64,000 nt of DNA from Reticulitermes speratus. Its lineage: Eukaryota; Arthropoda; Insecta; Blattodea; Rhinotermitidae. Positions within the stretch are counted from its first letter, which is position 1, and each line of letters opens with the position of its first letter. Positions 54,263 to 64,000 of the stretch are shown in pieces. The notes beneath the pieces are model-generated. The model worked only from the letters and a program-made list of their open reading frames with translations. It did no database searches and was not told the origin of the DNA. The stretch covers positions 2,872,558-2,936,557 of the forward strand of contig JAJKFL010000237.1 of the NCBI GenBank assembly GCA_021186555.1, read 5' to 3'. A program made the translations under genes and the position numbers.

Positions 54263-57200
54263 AGATGTCTGTGTTAAGTACGTATTATAGTTGTGTAAGT
54301 GTAGTGGATCTTGGTACACAGTGTATTGTGTTAACGTGTGTGTTAAGTACGTATTATAGTTGTGTAAGTGTAGTGGATCTTGGTACACAGTGTATTGTGT
54401 TAACGTGTGTGTTAAGTACGTATTATAGTTGTGTAAGTGTAGTGGATCTTGGTACACAGTGTATTGTGTTAACGTGTGTGTTAAGTACGTATTATAGTTG
54501 TGTAAGTGTAGTGGATCTTGGTACACAGTGTATTGTGTTAACGTCTGTGTTAAGTACGTATTATAGTTGTGTAAGTGTAGTGGATCTTGGTACACAGTGT
54601 ATTGTGTTAACGTCTGTGTTAAGTACGTATTATAGTTGTGTAAGTGTAGTGGATCTTGGTACACAGTGTATTGTGTTAACGTGTGTGTTAAGTACGTATT
54701 ATAGTTGTGTAAGTGTAGTGGATCTTGGTACACAGTGTATTGTGTTAACGTCTGTGTTAAGTACGTATTATAGTTGTGTAAGTGTAGTGGATCTTGGTAC
54801 ACAGTGTATTGTGTTAACGTGTGTGTTAAGTACGTATTATAGTTGTGTAAGTGTAGTGGATCTTGGTACACAGTGTATTGTGTTAACGTGTGTGTTAAGT
54901 ACGTATTATAGTTGTGTAAGTGTAGTGGATCTTGGTACACAGTGTATTGTGTTAACGTGTGTGTTAAGTACGTATTATAGTTGTGTAAGTGTAGTGGATC
55001 TTGGTACACAGTGTATTGTGTTAACGTGTGTGTTAAGTACGTATTATAGTTGTGTAAGTGTAGTGGATCTTGGTACACAGTGTATTGTGTTAACGTGTGT
55101 GTTAAGTACGTATTATAGTTGTGTAAGTGTAGTGGATCTTGGTACACAGTGTATTGTGTTAACGTGTGTGTTAAGTACGTATTATAGTTGTGTAAGTGTA
55201 GTGGATCTTGGTACACAGTGTATTGTGTTAACGTGTGTGTTAAGTACGTATTATAGTTGTGTAAGTGTAGTGGATCTTGGTACACAGTGTATTGTGTTAA
55301 CGTGTGTGTTAAGTACGTATTATAGTTGTGTAAGTGTAGTGGATCTTGGTACACAGTGTATTGTGTTAACGTGTGTGTTAAGTACGTATTATAGTTGTGT
55401 AAGTGTAGTGGATCTTGGTACACAGTGTATTGTGTTAACGTGTGTGTTAAGTACGTATTATAGTTGTGTAAGTGTAGTGGATCTTGGTACACAGTGTATT
55501 GTGTTAACGTGTGTGTTAAGTACGTATTATAGTTGTGTAAGTGTAGTGGATCTTGGTACACAGTGTATTGTGTTAACGTGTGTGTTAAGTACGTATTATA
55601 GTTGTGTAAGTGTAGTGGATCTTGGTACACAGTGTATTGTGTTAACGTCTGTGTTAAGTACGTATTATAGTTGTGTAAGTGTAGTGGATCTTGGTACACA
55701 GTGTATTGTGTTAACGTGTGTGTTAAGTACGTATTATAGTTGTGTAAGTGTAGTGGATCTTGGTACACAGTGTATTGTGTTAACGTCTGTGTTAAGTACG
55801 TATTATAGTTGTGTAAGTGTAGTGGATCTTGGTACACAGTGTATTGTGTTAACGTCTGTGTTAAGTACGTATTATAGTTGTGTAAGTGTAGTGGATCTTG
55901 GTACACAGTGTATTGTGTTAACGTCTGTGTTAAGTACGTATTATAGTTGTGTAAGTGTAGTGGATCTTGGTACACAGTGTATTGTGTTAACGTGTGTGTT
56001 AAGTACGTATTATAGTTGTGTAAGTGTAGTGGATCTTGGTACACAGTGTATTGTGTTAACGTGTGTGTTAAGTACGTATTATAGTTGTGTAAGTGTAGTG
56101 GATCTTGGTACACAGTGTATTGTGTTAACGTGTGTGTTAAGTACGTATTATAGTTGTGTAAGTGTAGTGGATCTTGGTACACAGTGTATTGTGTTAACGT
56201 GTGTGTTAAGTACGTATTATAGTTGTGTAAGTGTAGTGGATCTTGGTACACAGTGTATTGTGTTAACGTGTGTGTTAAGTACGTATTATAGTTGTGTAAG
56301 TGTAGTGGATCTTGGTACACAGAGTATTGTGTTAACGTCTGTGTTAAGTACGTATTATAGCTGTGTAAGTGTAGTGGATCTTGGTACACAGTGTATTGTG
56401 TTAACGTCTGTGTTAAGTACGTATTATAGTTGTGTAAGTGTAGTGGATCTTGGTACACAGTGTATTGTGTTAACGTCTGTGTTAAGTACGTATTATAGTT
56501 GTGTAAGTGTAGTGGATCTTGGTACACAGTGTATTGTGTTAACGTCTGTGTTAAGTACGTATTATAGTTGTGTAAGTGTAGTGGATCTTGGTACACAGTG
56601 TATTGTGTTAACGTCTGTGTTAAGTACGTATTATAGTTGTGTAAGTGTAGTGGATCTTGGTACACAGTGTATTGTGTTAACGTCTGTGTTAAGTACGTAT
56701 TATAGTTGTGTAAGTGTAGTGGATCTTGGTACACAGTGTATTGTGTTAACGTCTGTGTTAAGTACGTATTATAGTTGTGTAAGTGTAGTGGATCTTGGTA
56801 CACAGTGTATTGTGTTAACGTCTGTGTTAAGTACGTATTATAGTTGTGTAAGTGTAGTGGATCTTGGTACACAGTGTATTGTGTTAACGTCTGTGTTAAG
56901 TACGTATTATAGTTGTGTAAGTGTAGTGGATCTTGGTACACAGTGTATTGTGTTAACGTCTGTGTTAAGTACGTATTATAGTTGTGTAAGTGTAGTGGAT
57001 CTTGGTACACAGTGTATTGTGTTAACGTGTGTGTTAAGTACGTATTATAGTTGTGTAAGTGTAGTGGATCTTGGTACACAGTGTATTGTGTTAACGTCTG
57101 TGTTAAGTACGTATTATAGTTGTGTAAGTGTAGTGGATCTTGGTACACAGTGTATTGTGTTAACGTGTGTGTTAAGTACGTATTATAGTTGTGTAAGTGT

Positions 57201-57320
57201 AGTGGATCTTGGTACACAGTGTATTGTGTTAACGTGTGTGTTAAGTACGTATTATAGTTGTGTAAGTGTAGTGGATCTTGGTACACAGTGTATTGTGTTA
57301 ACGTCTGTGTTAAGTACGTA
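54263..57320 (+). repeat. 69-bp satellite array
   Basis: About 44 nearly identical copies of GTGTTAAGTACGTATTATAG, TTGTGTAAGTGTAGTGGATC, TTGGTACACAGTGTATTGTG and TTAACGTST. The only frequent variant is the G/C at TTAACGTGTG versus TTAACGTCTG. It comes in runs (G-rich to about 55620, C-rich 56330-57000). As 69 is 23 codons, both strands stay open for over 1000 codons. No start context, codon bias or divergence pattern suggests a protein. Confidence 0.98.
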
Positions 57321-57329
57321 GGCTGCCTC

Positions 57330-57378
57330 CGAGACACTGTGTACCAAGATCTAACACACTTACACAGCTACACTGCAA
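57330..57378 (-). repeat. Inverted partial 69-bp unit at right array border
   Basis: CACTGTGTACCAAGATC, TAACACACTTACACAGC and TACAC are the reverse complement of the unit core with a few changes. The array thus ends in a unit pointing the other way, joined at once to a truncated SINE-B. Confidence 0.85.
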
Positions 57379-57654
57379 AGAAGGCACTACGCTACAAACC
57401 GGAACGTCGCGGGTTCGATTCCCGATAGTGATTTTTCAGTGACATAATCGTTTCGGTCGCACTGTGGCCCTGGTGTCGAATCAGCCTCTAACAGAAATGA
57501 GTACCAGGAATTTTTCGTGGGGGGTAAAGGCGGCCGGTGAGTAGGGCTGACAACTTTACCACTTTCATGTGCCGACTGTCTATAAATCTGGGAGCCTAAA
57601 CCTCCTGGAACCCTAAGGGCCTGTCCAGGCCTGTAATGGGATTGCTTTAACTTT
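57379..57654 (+). mobile_element. SINE-B copy missing its A-box
   Basis: Begins AGGCACTACGCTACAAACCG, then GGTTCGATTCCCGA B-box, the body and the GGGATTGCTTTAAC end. The first 20 bases of the family are cut at the junction with the inverted satellite unit. Confidence 0.92.
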
Positions 57655-57945
57655 TACTGTAACTGCATGGAGCAAAGTCCTTAAGAAGCTACCAGTTCCT
57701 CAGCTAGTCAAGAAATTCTTCACATTTAATAAACACCCGAAGGTTCATTACCGTGTCGACATCAGCCCGCCACCTTTCCCTACCCTGAATCACAATAATC
57801 CAATCCACGCCCATCCTTCCTCCTTCTCTAAGATCAATTTCAATATTATCCTCCCGTCAATGCCCAGGTCTTCCATATGGTGTCTGTCCTTCTGGTATGC
57901 ATTGTTTTACTCGTCCCTACGTGCCACATACCCAGCCCATCCCAT
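57655..57945 (-). pseudogene. LINE ORF C-terminal fragment
   Basis: Minus strand: WAGYVARRDE, PEGQTPYGRP (other frame), MEDLGIDGRIILKLILEKEE, GWAWIG, then VMNLRV and the 3' UTR TTTCTTGACTAGCTGAGG. The order matches the tail of an insect non-LTR polyprotein. Frameshifts and stops make it a relic. Confidence 0.85.
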
Positions 57946-58124
57946 GCGCCTTTAACTCCGTGAGATTCTCACTGCGCTGGCGCTGAAGACTCTAGCGTGC
58001 TGGGATGTGACAGTGTGTCGTTCGGTGCGCTGTTCCCGACGTTTCGGAGGAACGTAGGACGTTCATCTTCATCGTCAAGGAGCCCAAGAAGGTCCCTGAG
58101 GAACTACTCAACAAATCTCCAATC
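57946..58124. other. Unassigned, with a CGAAACGTC motif
   Basis: The minus strand of 58033-58075 reads GACGATGAAGATGAACG, CTACGTTC and CCGAAACGTC. It recalls the hammerhead-like class but the core is not ordered correctly. Confidence 0.4.
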
Positions 58125-58954
58125 CAGTGGCGGCTGGTGGGATTTTCTTATCGTAGGGGTGGAGGCTAGGATTATTATATGATTAATCAGAAGGGCTTAA
58201 TTTAATCTTCCATGTTATTTATTTGAAATACTGAAAATTTTTAAAGTTTCGGTGAAAAAACACTCATAAGAATAGGCAAGAGTTTACTTTCATTTTAGTA
58301 AACAAATTACAAAAACGCCATTCAATGACTTATTACTTCATTTGCTACTTAATTTGTATAAGAAGTCCATTCTCCTTTCTTTACGGTTGACAAATGTTTC
58401 AATCACTGTAATTCTCTTTTCTGAGTAGAGAAGCATCTCTCAGTTATTACACCACTTAAATTTGTAATCTCAATCTTCTCGGCGAGGGTCAATTGCGAAA
58501 AATGGTTGCCCTGTAAATACTTCACAGTGTTTTGTTCACGTTTATCTTAAAACTGCAACTACTAAAATAAAAAAATTCACAAATATGGCTTTGAAAACAG
58601 GCAGGTGTAAATGGTGATCAAAATGCCAGCGTTTGAAACGTTAGAAAAGGCATAACCGATGTCCTCCTTGACACGCTCTCTGGGTTCCACTGACTGCAGC
58701 CCACCTGCAGGCCTAACTGTGCTGAAGCCAGCGCGCAACGTCAGGGTAGGGCACAGCCCGCTCTGATCTCCGCAGGTCTTTTAAAGAGTCCCTCGTGAAT
58801 ATCTGAATTTTAAATTATTTCAATTAATATTCTTTTCCATAATGTACGTATCTCCTAACGAAAAATTTTTTTCCGATATTTAATTTCTCACATTTTTGTG
58901 GGGGGGGGGGGGGGGGGCTACAACCCTACAGCCTTTATAGACGAACCGCCCGTG
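58125..58954. mobile_element. hAT-type element, 830 bp
   Basis: Ends are CAGTGGCGGCTGGTG and, on the opposite strand, CACGGGCGGTTCGTC (10 of 15 matching). An 8-bp duplication CTCCAATC (58117-58124) and CCCCAATC (58955-58962), 7 of 8, flanks it. A G-run lies at 58899-58918. No transposase ORF was seen. Confidence 0.85.
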
Positions 58955-58962
58955 CCCCAATC

Positions 58963-59692
58963 TTTTATGCAACCCGTAGATTCTCGCTAAGCACCTGCCA
59001 CTCTGTGTTATTCAACGCCCAAATTAACCATTCCGCACCCACGCACTAGTTTTCCTTACAGCTCGCTTCGCCATGTCTGTGACTTACGAATATTAGCTGT
59101 AGACGGAACGTGAATCAAGTTGTGACGCACACAAACTGCTCTTTTGTTCTTCTGAAGCCCGCGCTAAGTGGCAATTACGCTTCTTAATACATTTGATACA
59201 GCCGCCAACGCTGACAGTTGCATATCAATGAGATCTGCCTTCCCACACGTTCTCATCTTGTAGCAGTGCCCGCACTGGGCGTCTCTCGTCAATCGTAACG
59301 CATTTAAACAGAGGCAAAGTTCGTTAAACGACACTTTGCTTAGTGGCGTATAGTTGATATCGATACACATATCGATACTGCGCACCTACCAGCAGAACAA
59401 GTCGAAGATGTATCACCTATTAGGACACTGGTGTACATTTTATTACTTGTAACGCTTTGTAAATACCGTGTTGTTTTATTGTATTGTATTTTATTGTACT
59501 GTATTGTATCTTTATCATAAAAAACGTTAAAATTGCTTTCCGTAAGTGACCATTCCATCTACTGGCACAACCTACCCCCCAATCGTGTCGGATAAATAAA
59601 ACTGTATTGTATTATTTCTGGCACTAAGGTGCACACTATATTGGCAGGGAAATCAATAAGGAGACATAACATGTTTGTTAGTTAGGGTCATT
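58963..59692. other. Unassigned region
   Basis: No supported gene. TATTGTATTG-type low-complexity sequence lies at 59475-59512. Two minus-strand ORFs of 72-73 codons lack domains. Confidence 0.4.
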
Positions 59693-59828
59693 ATTTTATC
59701 TGACAACTGTCGGTTGTCACTTGTCCGCTCATCGTTTTGACATACGTAGCCCACTCTAACGATCCCTTACACGCGAGGCAAAACAACGGCGGGAAATGAC
59801 GCACGATAGTTGTCATATAAAATAATGA
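59693..59828. mobile_element. MITE-E, reference copy
   Basis: A 136-bp element: AGGGTCATTATTTTATCTGA then CAACTGTCGG at left, and ACGATAGTTGTCATATAAAA then TAATGA at right (TIR of about 25 bp). The interior includes TCACTTGTCCGCTC and GGCGGGAAATGACG. TSD not clear. Confidence 0.85.
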
Positions 59829-59867
59829 ATGTGTACTATATAACTAAGAACTGCGCGGACTGAAGAA

Positions 59868-60262
59868 ATTCATGAGAAGCTGACAGTCGCTAAATGGACA
59901 ACAAATTCCCTCCTCTTATGGGACCAAAAGGTTCTTTTTCTCTTTTTTCCTATGGCTCGACAGCCCTAAATGGGCCTGGGCCTCCTCGTTTCGTCGAGGC
60001 TTCACGATCACACTCAGACACACCACACTCGGTAGGACTCCTCTGGACGAGTGATCAGCCCGTCGCAGAGACCTCTACCTGACAACACACAACACTCACA
60101 ACAGACAGACATCCATGCCCTCGGTGGGATTCGAACCCACAATCCCAGCAAGCGAGCGGCCGAAGACCCACGCCTTAGACCGCGCGGTCACTGCGATCGA
60201 CCAAAACGTTCTTTACCGTGTTCAAAACACCTCGCCACAAAACACCGTCCGAAGCCAGATAG
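59868..60262 (-). pseudogene. LINE 3' tail fragment split by SINE-C
   Basis: 59868-59937 (ATGAGAAGCTGACAG, TATGGGACCAAAAGG) and 60215-60262 (ACCGTGTTCAAAACACC) together align with the tails at 45853 and 57655. The SINE sits between them. Confidence 0.75.
59938..60198 (-). mobile_element. SINE-C copy with 16-bp target duplication
   Basis: Flanked by GACCAAAAGGTTCTTT (59922-59937) and GACCAAAACGTTCTTT (60199-60214), 15 of 16 matching. Minus strand: GCAGTGACCGCGCGGTCTAA head, GGTTCGAATCCCACC B-box, the body and an A-rich 3' end. It inserted into a LINE tail. Confidence 0.96.
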
Positions 60263-60521
60263 GTCCAATCTACATCTTCAGTTTTTAGTCTCTCTGTTTT
60301 GACACAGTGCAGTAATGAGGGTTGACACAGACATTTCGAGGTCACATCCTGCTTCCATCTTCACGGGTGAAAGAATGTGGTTCAAATTGACAATGATGTT
60401 AACAATTCAATGTGAACGTGGGCCATAATTCCTAACCTTAACGACGGAAGCAGATTATTACCCGAAACGTCGGTGTTAGCTCACATTAATACGCAGTGCA
60501 AAATGCGAAAAAAATCCCGTG
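60263..60521. repeat. Foldback repeat with CGAAAC motif
   Basis: 60301-60375 read in reverse (GAAGATGGAAGCAGGATG, CCTCGAAATGTC, CATTACTGCACTGTG) matches 60436-60503 (GACGGAAGCAGATTATTACC, CGAAACGTC, CATTAATACGCAGTG). The arms are about 65 bp and about 75% alike. Each arm holds a CGAAA motif. Confidence 0.7.
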
Positions 60522-62935
60522 TCTGTCTATACACTGAACTCTGATCGTTCAGCCCGCAGTCTGTCTATACACTGAACTCTGATCGTTCAACCCGCAGTCT
60601 GTCTATACACTGAACTCTGATCGTTCAGCCCGCAGTCTGTCTATACACTGAACTCTGATCGTTCAGCCCGCAGTCTGTCTATACACTGAACTCTGATCGT
60701 TCAGCCCGCAGTCTGTCTATACACTGAACTCTGATCGTTCAGCCCGCAGTCTGTCTATACACTGAACTCTGATCATTCAACCCGCAGTCTGTCTATACAC
60801 TGAACTCTGATCGTTCAGCCCGCAGTCTGTCTATACACTGAACTCTGATCGTTCAGCCCGCAGTCTGTCTATACACTGAACTCTGATCATTCAACCCGCA
60901 GTCTGTCTATACACTGAACTCTGATCGTTCAGCCCGCAGTCTGTCTATACACTGAACTCTGATCGTTCAGCCCGCAGTCTGTCTATACACTGAACTCTGA
61001 TCATTCAACCCGCAGTCTGTCTATACACTGAACTCTGATCGTTCAGCCCGCAGTCTGTCTATACACTGAACTCTGATCATTCAACCCGCAGTCTGTCTAT
61101 ACACTGAACTCTGATCATTCAACCCGCAGTCTGTCTATACAATGAACTCTGATCATTCAACCCGCAGTCTGTCTATACACTGAACTCTGATCATTCAACC
61201 CGCAGTCTGTCTATACACTGAACTCTGATCGCTCAGCCCGCAGTCTGTCTATACACTGAACTCTGATCATTCAGCCCGCAGTCTGTCTATACACTGAACT
61301 CTGATCATTCAACCCGCAGTCTGTCTATACAATGAACTCTGATCGTTCAACCCGCAGTCTGTCTATACACTGAACTCTGATCGTTCAGCCCGCAGTCTGT
61401 CTATACACTGAACTCTGATCGTTCAGCCCGCAGTCTGTCTATACACTGAACTCTGATCGTTCAGCCCGCAGTCTGTCTATACACTGAACTCTGATCGTTC
61501 AGCCCGCAGTCTGTCTATACACTGAACTCTGATCGTTCAGCCCGCAGTCTGTCTATACACTGAACTCTGATCGTTCAGCCCGCAGTCTGTCTATACACTG
61601 AACTCTGATCATTCAACCCGCAGTCTGTCTATACACTGAATTCTGATCGTTCAGCCCGCAGTCTGTCTATACACTGAACTCTGATCATTCAACCCGCAGT
61701 CTGTCTATACAATGAACTCTGATCGTTCAGCCCGCAGTCTGTCTATACACTGAACTCTGATCATTCAACCCGCAGTCTGTCTATACAATGAACTCTGATC
61801 ATTCAACCCGCAGTCTGTCTATACACTGAACTCTGATCATTCAACCCGCAGTCTGTCTATACACTGAACTCTGATCATTCAACCCGCAGTCTGTCTATAC
61901 ACTGAACTCTGATCGTTCAGCCCGCAGTCTGTCTATACACTGAACTCTGATCATTCAGCCCGCAGTCTGTCTATACACTGAACTCTGATCATTCAACCCG
62001 CAGTCTGTCTATACAATGAACTCTGATCGTTCAACCCGCAGTCTGTCTATACACTGAACTCTGATCGTTCAGCCCGCAGTCTGTCTATACACTGAACTCT
62101 GATCGTTCAGCCCGCAGTCTGTCTATACACTGAACTCTGATCGTTCAGCCCGCAGTCTGTCTATACACTGAACTCTGATCGTTCAGCCCGCAGTCTGTCT
62201 ATACACTGAACTCTGATCGTTCAGCCCGCAGTCTGTCTATACACTGAACTCTGATCGTTCAGCCCGCAGACTGTCTATACACTGAACTCTGATCGTTCAG
62301 CCCGCAGTCTGTCTATACACTGAACTCTGATCGTTCAGCCCGCAGTCTGTCTATACACTGAACTCTGATCGTTCAGACCCGCAGTCTGTCAATACACTGA
62401 ACTCTGATCGTTCAGCCCGCAGTCTGTCTATACACTGAACTCTGATCGTTCAGCCCGCAGTCTGTCTATACACTGAACTCTGATCGTTCAGCCCGCAGTC
62501 TGTCTATACACTGAACTCTGATCGTTCAGCCCGCAGTCTGTCTATACACTGAACTCTGATCGTTCAGCCCGCAGTCTGTCTATACACTGAACTCTGATCG
62601 TTCAGCCCGCAGTCTGTCTATACACTGAACTCTGATCGTTCAGCCCGCAGTCTGTCTATACACTGAAATCTGATCGTTCAGCCCGCAGTCTGTCTATACA
62701 CTGAACTCTGATCGTTCAGCCCGCAGTCTGTCTATACACTGAACTCTGATCGTTCAGCCCGCAGTCTGTCTATACACTGAACTCTGATCGTTCAGCCCGC
62801 AGTCTGTCTATACACTGAACTCTGATCGTTCAGCCCGCAGTCTGTCTATACACTGAACTCTGATCGTTCAGCCCGCAGTCTGTCTATACACTGAACTCTG
62901 ATCGTTCAGCCCGCAGTCTGTCTATACACTGAACT
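60522..62935 (+). repeat. 38-bp satellite array with higher-order repeats
   Basis: About 63 copies of CTGTCTATACACTGAACTCT plus GATCGTTCAGCCCGCAGT. Two sub-types (GATCGTTCAGCCC and GATCATTCAACCC) and the mark TACAATGAAC are interspersed. GATCATTCAGCCC occurs in units at 61261 and 61945, and TACAATGAAC with GATCGTTCAACCC at 61331 and 62015. Both pairs are 684 bp apart, which is 18 units, so an 18-unit block was duplicated. The last 0.9 kb is almost uniform. Confidence 0.98.
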
Positions 62936-63315
62936 ATTCCAGCTCAATTCGTAGTCCTTGCGATGCTAACGGAATTCACGTCTCTTTCACAATGAGTCCG
63001 TACTTTTTTTTATATTGCCAGCGGTGCTGTTTAGAGGCTCACTAATGTGGCGAAACCACAACCAGTGGCGTAGCATGGCCCAGCAAGACTCGGCACAGCT
63101 GTGGATTAATCCTATTAAATACTAAAAAAAGAGAGAGAAATATAAGATATAATAGAAGTGCTGAGAAAAGACAGAATGAAGGCAGAAGTGAGACACACTT
63201 TCGCATCTCTTTGTTACAAGGTTCGCAGGCTTCGCCCGCTTGTCCTTCTCACACGAGTAGAATGTAAATAAAATGAAAGACGTTTTAAGATAATGAGAGT
63301 AGCTTCAAATATATA
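62936..63315. other. Unassigned, with a lone hAT-like end
   Basis: CAGTGGCGTAGCATGG at about 63063 resembles a hAT TIR, but no inverted partner is present before the Sat114 array. Nothing else was recognised. Confidence 0.45.
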
Positions 63316-64000
63316 TAAATACATTCCGTACCGCGCAGTAAACACACTCGGTCTCAGTTATACAAACCAGTCAGTTAATGTTTTACAGTGAAATAATCGC
63401 TGTTTGTTCTGAGATCCACACAAAACACATAAATACAGTCCGTACCGCGCAGTAAACACACTCCGTCTCAGTTATACAAACCAGTCAGTTAATGCTGTAC
63501 AGTGAAATAATCGCTGTTTGTTCTGAGATCCACACAAAAACACATAAATACAGTCCGTACCGCGCAGTAAACACACTCCGTCTCAGTTATACAAACCAGT
63601 CAGTTAATGCTGTACAGTGAAATAATCGCTGTTTGTTCTGAGATCCACACAAAACACATAAATACAGTCCGTACCGCGCAGTAAACACACTCCGTCTCAG
63701 TTATACAAACCAGTCAGTTAATGCTGTACAGTGAAATAATCGCTGTTTGTCCTGAGATCCACACAAAACACATAAATACAGTCCGTACCGCTCAGTAAAC
63801 ACACTCCGTCTCAGTTATACAAACCAGTCAGTTAATGTTGTAGAGTGAAATAATCGCTGTTTGTTCTGAGATCCACACAAAACACATAAATACAGTCCGT
63901 ACCGCGCAGTAAACACACTCCGTCTCAGTTATACAAACCAGTCAGTTAATGCTGTACAGTGAAATAATCGCTGTTTGTTCTGAGATCCACACAAAACACA
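63316..64000 (-). repeat. Sat114 satellite array, locus 8, inverted (runs off the window end)
   Basis: Six inverted units begin at AATACATTCCGTACCGCGC without a recognisable 3' tail and continue to the last base. The 5' terminus would lie beyond the window. Confidence 0.96.

Noticed and set aside
54139-57337. Open frames of 1060 (+) and 1050 (-) codons
   Set aside because: They cover the 69-bp satellite in both directions; the unit length is a multiple of three with no stop, and units are identical rather than codon-constrained.

Overview
This window looks like repeat-dense, gene-poor chromosomal DNA of an insect. The tRNA-derived SINE bodies and LINE tails resemble repeats I associate with cockroaches (Blattodea, possibly Periplaneta americana). 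That assignment rests on recognition only and was not tested. I find no intact host protein gene, no rRNA and no free-standing tRNA gene. The longest open frames (for example 1060 and 1050 codons on opposite strands at 54.1-57.3 kb, and 480 codons at 50-51.5 kb) are stop-free passages through tandem repeats.

The dominant element is a 114-bp satellite (called Sat114 here). It forms eight arrays: 1-2203, 12112-14096 (-), 28497-31131, 34897-36841, 36975-37432 (-), 44505-45170, 47140-48855 and 63316-64000 (-). Most arrays share a 5' terminus of about 80 bp carrying a near-palindrome, and several share a 3' tail of about 35 bp. They therefore look like copies of a mobile element whose middle is a satellite. 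The first and last arrays run off the window edges.

Ten further tandem arrays with unrelated units of 21-91 bp are spread through the window: 39 bp (6.0 and 52.4 kb), 53 bp (8.1 kb), 29 bp (17.9 kb), 91 bp (21.9-24.8 kb), 34 bp (25.6 kb), 21 bp (42.8 kb), 23 bp (49.3 kb), 28 bp (50.0 kb), 69 bp (54.3 kb) and 38 bp (60.5 kb). Two can be traced to transposons. The 91-bp unit is an internal piece of SINE-A. The 39-bp unit is exactly the last 12 codons plus stop of a LINE ORF.

Between arrays lie four tRNA-derived SINE families (A-D here), degenerate 3' ends of non-LTR retrotransposons, hAT-type nonautonomous elements with 8-bp target duplications (2661, 9576, 33935, 39966, 58125), a pogo/mariner-like MITE at 15296 holding a nested foldback, a 79-bp palindromic MITE at 19062, a short TIR family (MITE-E), and a 490-500 bp dispersed family (RepD) with GGCGCGTTCGC termini. 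Nested insertions can be dated relative to each other in several places: SINE-C split by a 1.5-kb hAT-like insertion at 9.35-11.15 kb, RepD inside a Sat114 terminus at 38.4 kb, and SINE-C inside a LINE tail at 59.9 kb. The most unusual signals are the satellite-bearing mobile element, the transposon-to-satellite conversions, inverted partial units at array borders, and recurrent hammerhead-like CTGANGA...GAAA motifs, several of them in foldback repeats.
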